Source of the DNA: Chitinophaga sp. YR573
GTDB lineage: Bacteria; Bacteroidota; Bacteroidia; Chitinophagales; Chitinophagaceae
Direction of reading: 5' to 3'
Assembly (NCBI RefSeq): GCF_900110995.1
Contig: NZ_FOJF01000001.1
Span: 2,249,199 to 2,313,198, forward strand
Length of the DNA stretch: 64,000 nt
This document shows, in pieces, positions 54,666-62,447 of the stretch. Every line of letters begins with the position of its first letter. The first letter of the stretch is position 1. The notes under the pieces were generated by a model. It was not told the DNA's origin. It worked only from the letters and a program-made list of their open reading frames with translations, and did not search any database. The position numbers and the translations under genes are program-made.

Positions 54666-56144
54666 TTATGAATGATGCACCGGAGCTACGTGCGGATCAT
54701 GATGAGGTTCATCGTCATGATGCAGGTCTCTTGCAAATTCATCTGCTGGCTGCTGCTCGTATTTCTCCATCTGATTCTTAAAGCTCTCACCGGAAGTTTT
54801 CAGCACATGCTTGATTTCCGCAACAGCGATAACAGGGAAGTATTTAGCAAACAGGAAGAAGCAGGTAAAGAATAAACCGAAGGTTCCCATGTAGAAACCA
54901 ACTTCTGGCCAGGATGGACGATAGTAAGCCCAGCTTGATGGCAGGTAGTCACGGTACAGTGAAGTACAGATGATTACAAAACGCTCAAACCACATACCGA
55001 TGTTCACAATGATAGACATTACGAATGTTACCAGTACATTTCTTCTCATCTTGGCAAACCAGAATACCTGCGGAGTGATTACGTTACACGTCATCATGAT
55101 CCAGTAAGACCAACCCAGCGGACCGGCAGCACGGTATTTATAGAAAGTAGCGAATTCGTAAGGAACAGCTGCATACCAGGCCATGAACAACTCTGTCAGG
55201 TAAGCGCAACCTACTACAGAACCAGTCAGTACAATTACCTTATTCATCGCCTCCATGTGGCCAATGGTAATGTAATCTTCCAGGTGTAATACTTTACGTA
55301 CAATGATCAGCAGTGTTTGTACCATCGCAAATCCGGAGAAGATCGCACCCGCTACGAAGTAGGGAGGGAAGATCGTTGTATGCCAGCCGGGAATTACTGA
55401 AGTAGCAAAGTCAAAAGATACAATTGTGTGTACAGACAGTACCAGCGGAGTAGATAAACCTGCCAGTACCAGAGACAGCGCTTCATGACGTTGCCAGTGT
55501 TTGGTAGAACCGGTCCAGCCAAAAGATGCTATACCATATAACAGCTTACGCAGTTTGGTTTTAGCTCTGTCACGAACAGTCGCGAAGTCAGGAATTAAAC
55601 CGGAATACCAGAAAAGGAGAGATACTGTGAAATAAGTAGAGATCGCAAACACGTCCCAGAGCAGGGGCGAGTTGAAGTTTACCCACAAAGGACCACGTGT
55701 ATTTGGGTAAGGCAATACAAAGAATGCCATCCATACACGACCCATGTGGAAAATCGGGAACTGACCCGCACACATAACCGCAAAGATGGTCATGGCCTCT
55801 GCCGCACGGTTTACCCCGGTACGCCATCCTTGGCGGAACAGCAGGAGGATCGCAGAGATCAATGTACCGGCATGACCGATACCTACCCACCATACGAAGT
55901 TGGTAATATCCCAACCCCAACCAATTGTTTTATTCAGATTCCACACCCCTGTACCAAAGTACACTTCCCAGGTTACGGAACAAACTCCGAACAATAGCAG
56001 TGACAATGATATGAAAAAGCCTATGTACCACAATTTACCTGGCTTCCCTTCAATAGGGCTGATGATGTCCTCTGTTACCTGGTGGTAATTCTTCACGCCA
56101 TCAACTAATGGTTCTCTTAGTGTGGATTCGTACTTTAAATGCAT
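54666..56144 (-). CDS. actC: Alternative complex III subunit ActC (NrfD-like)
   Basis: 492 residues, NrfD/PsrC family, about ten helices. Characteristic segments: GWGWDITNFVWWVGIGHAGTLISAILLLFRQGWRTGVNRAAEAMT, FHMGRVWMAFFVLPYPNTRGPLW, VHTIVSFDFATSVIPGWHTT and LTELFMAWYAA. It binds menaquinol next to ActB and passes electrons to its Fe-S clusters. It has a His/Asp-rich C-terminus. Confidence 0.95.
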   Translation of the reverse strand: MHLKYESTLREPLVDGVKNYHQVTEDIISPIEGKPGKLWYIGFFISLSLLLFGVCSVTWEVYFGTGVWNLNKTIGWGWDITNFVWWVGIGHAGTLISAILLLFRQGWRTGVNRAAEAMTIFAVMCAGQFPIFHMGRVWMAFFVLPYPNTRGPLWVNFNSPLLWDVFAISTYFTVSLLFWYSGLIPDFATVRDRAKTKLRKLLYGIASFGWTGSTKHWQRHEALSLVLAGLSTPLVLSVHTIVSFDFATSVIPGWHTTIFPPYFVAGAIFSGFAMVQTLLIIVRKVLHLEDYITIGHMEAMNKVIVLTGSVVGCAYLTELFMAWYAAVPYEFATFYKYRAAGPLGWSYWIMMTCNVITPQVFWFAKMRRNVLVTFVMSIIVNIGMWFERFVIICTSLYRDYLPSSWAYYRPSWPEVGFYMGTFGLFFTCFFLFAKYFPVIAVAEIKHVLKTSGESFKNQMEKYEQQPADEFARDLHHDDEPHHDPHVAPVHHS

Positions 56145-56268
56145 AGTTCGTTAAGCTTTTACCCCTAACCTGCACTTTTTATGCAGAATAAGGAGCTTTA
56201 ATTGTTCTAAACTAAAACTTTATCTCTTATGTTAATCTTTCGTTTGTCTTTACAGTTCAGCTTAAAGC

Positions 56269-59200
56269 CTATGCTTCATGCTTTGCTGCTGCCTCATGTT
56301 CTTCATGATGACCTTCTGCCTTTGGCTCAGCATCTTTGTTTCTGATCTTAGCCAGGTAGTTGATGGAAGGTAATACGTGAAGCTCTTCCAGTACGTAGTA
56401 CATCCTGTTGGTCTGCTCTTCGTTACGGATTTTAGAGATGCGGCTTTCTTTATCGTTCACATTCCCGAATACGATAGCTCCTGCAGAACATGCGGTTTGA
56501 CACGCAGTTTTTGCTTCACCATCTTTCATCGGACGACCAGCTTTCTTTGCAGTCAGCTTAGCATCCTGTAAACGCTGTACGCAGAAAGAACATTTTTCCA
56601 TTACACCACGGCTACGTACAACCACATCAGGGTTCAGTACCATACGGGTAAGGCTGTCATTCATTCCTCCTACATCATACAGGTTATCTTCGAAACTGTC
56701 AGCACCATTGAAATCTCTCCAGTTAAAGCGACGAACTTTGAAAGGACAGTTGTTAGCGCAATAACGGGTTCCGATACAACGGTTGTAAGCCATCTGGTTT
56801 AAACCTTCAGAACTGTGGTTGGTAGCAGCTACCGGACAAACGTTCTCACATGGAGCGTTATCACAATGCTGACACAGCATAGGCTGGAACACTACTTCAG
56901 GATTGTTCTCATCACCGCTGAAATAACGGTCGATACGAATCCAGTGCATTTCATGCGCCTTTACTACCTGCTCTTTACCAACTACTGCTACGTTATTTTC
57001 AGCCTGGCAGGCAATGGTACATGCACCACAACCAAAACAGGTGTTCAGATCGATAGACATACCCCATTTGATACCAGGGTAATGATGTACATCAGGATAC
57101 AGCGTACCATCTTTGCGGAAATCAGGACCGTATTGTTTTAATTCCTCACGGTCTTCATTCACTTCCTTAGGGTTCTTGATGAACTCTTCCAGTGTGGTTT
57201 CTTTTACGATAGGACGACCTTCGTAGCTGTTATGCGTCTGTGTTACACCCAGATCATATTTTTCTCCGGTTGCTTCTGCTGTTGCTTCAGTAGTGAAGTA
57301 GTCAAAAGTCTGACCATTGAAACTAACCAGCGGATAAGCATTCTTACCTACACCACCAGCTGCTTTACCAGCATTCATGTTACGACCGTAACCTACCGCA
57401 ATGGCGATTACTTCCGGATGAATACCAGGCAGTATCAGTAATGGCAGGGTAATTTCCTTACCGTTAGTCTTGATTTTTAATACTTTCTTATCAGCGTTGA
57501 TCTCGTAGTCATCACCCAGCTGCATGTCGAATGTCTTCGCCAGTGTGTTGGAAATAACTGCGTAGTTATCCCAGGTAGAACGGGTAATAGGATCAGGCAT
57601 TTCCTGCAACCATGGGTTGTTGGCTTCCTTACCATTACCGATAGCGATCTTTTCGTACAACACCAGTTCTAACTTGCCACCTTTCTTAGCACTGTTGATC
57701 TTCGCAGCAGCGCTGTTTACATCTCCGCTGAAAGTAGCACCGCCCAGCGTAGGCGCTGTAGCTGGTTCAATCACACCATCCTGTAACACCTTATCCCATG
57801 CTTCCTGTCCGCCCAGTTGGGTCAGCCATTCGTTCTTCAGGAAATCTTCCCATGTAGTAGTGTTACCACTCCAGGTCAGTAAGGTTGTTTCAAATGCACG
57901 TGTTTTGAACAACGGTGCAATGGTAGGCTGTATAAAGCTGTAATATCCGGTCCTTGCTTCAGCATCTCCCCAGCTTTCCAGGAAGTGATGCGCAGGCGCC
58001 GCATATTTACATAATTCAGAAGTTTCGTCTTTACGGTCGTTGAAAGTAACGCTCAGTTTAGCTTTCTTGATACCTTCTGCAAAAGCCTTTGCATCATAGT
58101 AATCATAAGCAGGGTTTACACCATACACCATGATAGCGCCAACACTACCAGCGTTCAGGTCTTTCACCAGTTGTACCATGTCACCGTCGATACCCTGACG
58201 GTAACCTACTGTAGATGCCCAGTCGATAGTTGTACCATTAGAACCAATCAGGTTGTTAATAGCATTTACTACGATCTGTACATTCACATCATTGGAACCA
58301 CTTACTACCAGTGCTTTACCCTGACTGGCTTTTAAAGCCTGGGCTGCTTTCTGGATACCGGCAGCCAAACGCTTGTCTGCAATAGCAGGAGCGCTAACCG
58401 CACCACCCAGTGCATTCAGCAAAGCCAGTGCTACCGCACCGGTTTCTGATGGTTTGTGTGTATATCTTTCATCCGCATTGGCACCCGTTAAGCTCATCAT
58501 GCTCTCGAAGTGGAAATGTTTGCTCATTTCCGGCTTCTTCTCATCGATCTTACGGTTAACACCATATTGTTTGGAATATTCTGTAGGGTTGATCCATGTT
58601 CCCAGGAAGTCAGCACCTAAACTTACAATCACCTTTGCATTTTCAAAGTGGTAAGCAGGTAACGCTCTCTTTCCGTAAGAAGCTTCGTTAGCCAGTAACA
58701 GACCGGAGTAAGATACCGCATCATAAGTTACGTGACGGAAGCCTGGATATTTGGCCTGGAAGCCGGCAATCACTTTCTTGGTAGAAGGACTGATAATAGT
58801 AGAAGTCAGTAATACAACAGGAGAACCACCAACTGCAGACAGTGCAGCACCAACCTGCTTGTCCAGTTCAGTCCAGGTTGTTTCCGTACCACTGATAGTA
58901 GGGTAACGTAAACGTGCAGCATCATACAAACCTAATACAGCACCCTGTACCCTTGCAGATGAAGCACCACCTGTTACAGAAGACAGATCATTACCATCTA
59001 ATTTGATGGGACGTCCTTCACGGGTCTTAACAACCAGTGGAACGAATTCTCCGTCTACAGCGTATGTGGAAGCGTAATAGTTAGGTACACCGGGAGTAAT
59101 TTCTTCCGGCTTATTTACATAAGGTATAGCTTTTCTGATAGGCGTTTCGCAACTGGCAGCAATAGTAGCAGCCGCTGTTGTGAACCCCAGGTATTTCAGG

Positions 59201-59346
59201 AAATCCCGGCGGGGGGTAGTAGCATTCAGCAAACTTTCACTCTCCTCAAAAGGCAGGTCCTCTTTAAATTCGTTATTCACAGTCTCCTGATGTTCCTTGG
59301 TATTGTGCAACTCCTCCAAGCCTTTCCAATACTTTTTTTGCTCCAT
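56269..59346 (-). CDS. actB: Alternative complex III subunit ActB (molybdopterin-oxidoreductase-like plus Fe-S domains)
   Basis: 1025 residues, a fusion of a molybdopterin-oxidoreductase-like part and a ferredoxin part. Near the N-terminus TPRRDFLKYLGF is a Tat-like twin-Arg motif followed by ASC, suggesting export as a folded lipoprotein-type protein. The Mo-like domain has no cofactor in this family. The Fe-S part has four Cys clusters: CFGCGACTIAC, CQHCDNAPCENVCP, CIGTRYCANNCP and CSFC...CQTAC. These carry electrons from quinol in ActC to the ActA hemes. Full length. Confidence 0.96.
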   Translation of the reverse strand: MEQKKYWKGLEELHNTKEHQETVNNEFKEDLPFEESESLLNATTPRRDFLKYLGFTTAAATIAASCETPIRKAIPYVNKPEEITPGVPNYYASTYAVDGEFVPLVVKTREGRPIKLDGNDLSSVTGGASSARVQGAVLGLYDAARLRYPTISGTETTWTELDKQVGAALSAVGGSPVVLLTSTIISPSTKKVIAGFQAKYPGFRHVTYDAVSYSGLLLANEASYGKRALPAYHFENAKVIVSLGADFLGTWINPTEYSKQYGVNRKIDEKKPEMSKHFHFESMMSLTGANADERYTHKPSETGAVALALLNALGGAVSAPAIADKRLAAGIQKAAQALKASQGKALVVSGSNDVNVQIVVNAINNLIGSNGTTIDWASTVGYRQGIDGDMVQLVKDLNAGSVGAIMVYGVNPAYDYYDAKAFAEGIKKAKLSVTFNDRKDETSELCKYAAPAHHFLESWGDAEARTGYYSFIQPTIAPLFKTRAFETTLLTWSGNTTTWEDFLKNEWLTQLGGQEAWDKVLQDGVIEPATAPTLGGATFSGDVNSAAAKINSAKKGGKLELVLYEKIAIGNGKEANNPWLQEMPDPITRSTWDNYAVISNTLAKTFDMQLGDDYEINADKKVLKIKTNGKEITLPLLILPGIHPEVIAIAVGYGRNMNAGKAAGGVGKNAYPLVSFNGQTFDYFTTEATAEATGEKYDLGVTQTHNSYEGRPIVKETTLEEFIKNPKEVNEDREELKQYGPDFRKDGTLYPDVHHYPGIKWGMSIDLNTCFGCGACTIACQAENNVAVVGKEQVVKAHEMHWIRIDRYFSGDENNPEVVFQPMLCQHCDNAPCENVCPVAATNHSSEGLNQMAYNRCIGTRYCANNCPFKVRRFNWRDFNGADSFEDNLYDVGGMNDSLTRMVLNPDVVVRSRGVMEKCSFCVQRLQDAKLTAKKAGRPMKDGEAKTACQTACSAGAIVFGNVNDKESRISKIRNEEQTNRMYYVLEELHVLPSINYLAKIRNKDAEPKAEGHHEEHEAAAKHEA

Positions 59347-59436
59347 GTTGTTTATACTAACGAGTTACGGATTATAATTTGTACAATGAAGTTGGATGTA
59401 AGTAGCTTCCTTATCATCTTATCCCTCATCTATTTA

Positions 59437-60684
59437 TTAATAGTGACATTTCTGACATTCAGTACCACCAACCATCTCAACAGTAACACTGTCTATCTTT
59501 CCTTCTTTCACCTGTTCGTGGAACTTCTCAAAAATGCTGTAGTATTTATTGTCAGCAAACTGCACCTTAGTAGTACGGTGACAGTTAATACACCATCCCA
59601 TAGACAGATCAGCAAACTGATGTACTTCATCCATTTCAGTAATGGCGCCGTGACAGGTTTGACATTGCTGCTTACCAGCTACAACGTGCTGAGAGTGATT
59701 GAAGTAAACGTGATCAGGCAGATTGTGGATTCTTGTCCACTCAATAGGTTTACCTGGTTTAGTATATTCCTTAGCAGTCTTATCCCAACCAACATGGTCG
59801 TATAACTTCTGAATTTCTGCACTGCCATTTACCTTCTTACCTTCTGCTGTAAACAACTGAGGACCACTATAATCACTGATCACCTTGTGACAGTTCATAC
59901 AGATATTCTCAGAAGGGATCATCGCATGCTTACTCTTCTCAGCACCTGCGTGACAATACAGACAGTTGATCTGATTGATACCGGCGTGTACTTTATGAGA
60001 ATAGAAGATGGGTTGTTGTGGCATGTAGTCTTTCTGTCTGCCCAGGCCGATCGCTCCATTTATAGTGAAGTAACCACCTACGATAAACAACAGTACGATT
60101 ACCAGTGCGATGTAAGCCTTGTTCTTGTAGAATGGAACAGGTTCCGGTGTTGCTACACCTTCTTTGTCAGCAGCAAGCTTGTTCAGATTACTGTTGATCT
60201 GCATCAGGATCAGCGCTACAACTGCAAGGATCAAAGTAATGATACCAAACAGCAGACCGTTACCACCCTCTTCTTCACCACCAGCAGTGGTTGTTCCAGG
60301 AGTCTTAGTATCTGTAGCAGGAGCAGCTTTACCTTCCTTATCAATGTAAGACAGGATATCATCAATATCCCCATCTGTAAGAGATGGGAAAGCAGTCATC
60401 GCAGTCTTATTAAACTGGTTGTACAACGCATTCGCATACGCGTCACCAGAAGCCAGTACCGATGCAGAATTATGGATCCATTGGTGTAATAATTTCTTAT
60501 CAGACCAACGTTCTTCCACGCCTTGCAAAGCGGGACCAGTAAGTTGCTTATGAACATTATGGCAGGATGCGCAATTCTGCTGAAATAATGCCTTGCCTTT
60601 AGTAGGATCTCCTGCTGCCCTTGCGGAGAAGGACGCAATCATACCCACGCATAGGACAAGAACACTCACAAAATGCTTACGCAT
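59437..60684 (-). CDS. actA: Alternative complex III cytochrome ActA with an extra N-terminal cytochrome c domain
   Basis: About 415 residues from the ATG at 60684, where MRKHFVSVLVLCVGMIASF starts a signal peptide. Six CxxCH sites are visible: one in QQNCASCHNVHKQL, within a cytochrome c-type domain with a likely Met ligand (TAMTAFPSLTDGD), then two helices, then five in the usual ActA head (CLYCH, CMNCH, CQTCH, CINCH and the terminal CQKCH). The five-heme head is the known ActA core; the sixth heme is in the added N-terminal domain. It is the first gene of the locus, with a promoter-like element upstream. Confidence 0.94.
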   Translation of the reverse strand: MRKHFVSVLVLCVGMIASFSARAAGDPTKGKALFQQNCASCHNVHKQLTGPALQGVEERWSDKKLLHQWIHNSASVLASGDAYANALYNQFNKTAMTAFPSLTDGDIDDILSYIDKEGKAAPATDTKTPGTTTAGGEEEGGNGLLFGIITLILAVVALILMQINSNLNKLAADKEGVATPEPVPFYKNKAYIALVIVLLFIVGGYFTINGAIGLGRQKDYMPQQPIFYSHKVHAGINQINCLYCHAGAEKSKHAMIPSENICMNCHKVISDYSGPQLFTAEGKKVNGSAEIQKLYDHVGWDKTAKEYTKPGKPIEWTRIHNLPDHVYFNHSQHVVAGKQQCQTCHGAITEMDEVHQFADLSMGWCINCHRTTKVQFADNKYYSIFEKFHEQVKEGKIDSVTVEMVGGTECQKCHY

Positions 60685-60754
60685 AAGAATGGAAACACGA
60701 CGATACACAGCCTATTTAGTTTAGATTTGACCTTAAGTTTCTTAAAAGTGCTCA

Positions 60755-60787
60755 CAAAAATAAGACACAATATTGACAATTTATCAA
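60755..60787 (-). promoter_or_regulatory. Probable promoter of the ACIII-oxidase locus
   Basis: On the minus strand TTG (plus-strand 60785-60787) and TATTTTTG (plus-strand 60755-60762) are 22 bp apart. This matches the Bacteroidota -33/-7 pattern, about 70 bp before the ActA start. Confidence 0.5.
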
Positions 60788-61129
60788 CAATTATAAAAAT
60801 TTCTTACTTGCTTCCCTCAATCCTTTTACCTATATATATCGCGGGGAAACACGTAATCCTCAATATATTTTGTATGAGAAAAAACATGATAAATGTCATG
60901 TCAACACCTCCGCTCTGCAAGGTCTTTATATATTAATACATATACAATGTCTCTTTCATACTTTTTCATGTCAGTATCCTGTATCTTATAACCTCCACCT
61001 ACGCCGAAAGTTGCCCTCTGGTACCATTTTACCTCATATTCCCCTTCTTCCTATAAAAATCCTTCATTAATCATACCCTCTACATCTCCTCTTTATTAAT
61101 TAATTTTGCGCCTGTTAATAAAAGAGATT
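60788..61129. other. Intergenic region between actA and purN
   Basis: AT-rich, between divergent genes. It holds the purN -7 box and the upstream edge of the actA promoter. I see a short open frame at about 60873-60936 (MRKNMINVMSTPPL) without any family likeness and do not call it a gene. Confidence 0.55.
61101..61108 (+). promoter_or_regulatory. Probable -7 box of purN
   Basis: TAATTTTG, an exact TAnnTTTG match. It overlaps a TTG that could otherwise be read as a start codon, which argues for the later TTG at 61130 as the start. Confidence 0.6.
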
Positions 61130-61693
61130 TTGAAAAATATAGCCATCTTCGCTTCAGGTACAGGTAGTAACGCACAAAAGATCATCGATCATTTCAGGAA
61201 CTCAGGCATCGCCCGGGTTACCCTGATCGTTTGTAATAAACCCGGAGCAGGCGTATTACAGATAGCAGACAAAGAACACATCCCCTCCATCCTCATAGAA
61301 AAAGAATTATTCTTTCATACAGACCATTATATACAACAACTGCAACAGGCGAATATTGATATGGTCGTGCTGGCTGGCTTCCTCTGGAAAATACCCGCCA
61401 ACCTCGTACAGGCATTCCCCGGCCATATCGTAAATATCCATCCCGCCCTTCTTCCCAAATACGGAGGTAAAGGCATGTATGGACACTTCGTTCATGAAGC
61501 AGTTATCCGTGCAGGCGAAAAAGAAAGCGGCATCACCATCCACTACGTGAATGAGAAATATGATGACGGCGCACCTATCTTACAGGAACGCTGTACCATC
61601 ACTCCAGACGATACTCCGGAAAGCCTGGCAGCCAAAGTACTGGTGCTGGAACACCAGTGGTATCCGGTAATTGTGGAACGATTATTGACCTGA
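61130..61693 (+). CDS. purN: Phosphoribosylglycinamide formyltransferase
   Basis: About 187 residues from the TTG at 61130 (read KNIAIFASGTGSNAQKII, the standard PurN start). The TTG eight codons earlier lies in the -7 box. PurN motifs: FASGTGSN, VLAGFLWKIPANLVQAFPGHIVNIHPALLPKYGGKGMYG with the catalytic N, H and HPALLP. SGITIHYVNEKYDDGAPILQ is also clear. It transfers a formyl group from formyl-THF to GAR in purine synthesis. No other pur genes are nearby. Confidence 0.95.
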   Translation: MKNIAIFASGTGSNAQKIIDHFRNSGIARVTLIVCNKPGAGVLQIADKEHIPSILIEKELFFHTDHYIQQLQQANIDMVVLAGFLWKIPANLVQAFPGHIVNIHPALLPKYGGKGMYGHFVHEAVIRAGEKESGITIHYVNEKYDDGAPILQERCTITPDDTPESLAAKVLVLEHQWYPVIVERLLT

Positions 61694-61734
61694 AATGACA
61701 CAAGTTTTTAGCCAGTTAAACTGCACACAATTGT

Positions 61735-62397
61735 ATGAAAAAGCCACTGCTTGTTACATGCCTCTTTATTCTTAGTGGACTGGCAACATTCGCCCAGACG
61801 ACTAAATCCATTGGCAGAGCTACTTATCTGAAGGTAAATCCGGCTACTCTCATTAATGAACTGGACATCTCTCTCGAACAGGAACTCACAGAAAAAATGA
61901 GCCTGGAAATAGGGATCAGTGGTATTTATACAGATTATCCCGATTATGTGCTGGCCAAGAAAGTAGATATCGGTCAGAAAAAACCGGATATCAGCACCGA
62001 ACAATTCGTTGATGCCCGTGGTCTCGGCTTCCGTGCAGGTCTGCGCTGGTATATCTTTTCTACAAGAGATGGCCTGTCCCGCGTAATGGGTACCTACTTT
62101 CAACCCGTATTCTTCTACAAAAAAGTATTCTATCCCAACCAGGAAGTAACACTCAATAATACTACCTACAAAGAATCCGGTGATAAAAACGTTTTCGGGT
62201 TACAGTTGCTATTGGGCAGACAAATTCAGAAAGATAAATTAGTCCTGGATCCATTTATAGGTATCGGTGTCCGCACTAAAATCTACCGCTATCAGAATTT
62301 TAATCTTGAGAATGGAGCTGTAGAGGCTAACAACGGACGACTTGTTAGCATACTGCCAAGTCTCCAGATAGGTATCAAGCTGGGATTTAAAATGTAG
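61735..62397 (+). CDS. Putative outer membrane beta-barrel protein
   Basis: 220 residues with a signal peptide (ACLFILSGLATFAQ-like, KKPLLVTCLFILSG). The mature sequence alternates short beta strands with turns: RATYLKVNPATLINELDISLEQEL, MSLEIGISGIYTDY, GFRAGLRWYIFS, QPVFFYKKVFY, VFGLQLLLGRQI and a last strand SLQIGIKLGFKM. That is typical of a small outer-membrane barrel, and it resembles the DUF3575-type proteins. No specific function is known. Confidence 0.72.
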   Translation: MKKPLLVTCLFILSGLATFAQTTKSIGRATYLKVNPATLINELDISLEQELTEKMSLEIGISGIYTDYPDYVLAKKVDIGQKKPDISTEQFVDARGLGFRAGLRWYIFSTRDGLSRVMGTYFQPVFFYKKVFYPNQEVTLNNTTYKESGDKNVFGLQLLLGRQIQKDKLVLDPFIGIGVRTKIYRYQNFNLENGAVEANNGRLVSILPSLQIGIKLGFKM

Positions 62398-62420
62398 TGC
62401 CACGCCAAAAGGCGCGGCAC
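62397..62420. terminator. Probable terminator between the convergent genes at 62.4 kb
   Basis: A 10-position stem with one mismatch (62397-62406 and 62411-62420), loop AAAA. It overlaps the last base of the plus-strand stop. T-richness is limited. Confidence 0.6.
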
Positions 62421-62447
62421 GTCTTCATTCAAAATGTATGCGTCTAA

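Noticed and set aside
59887..60489. 200-codon plus-strand frame opposite actA
   Set aside because: Shadow of a cytochrome gene; product rich in Thr/Ser/Arg without motifs.
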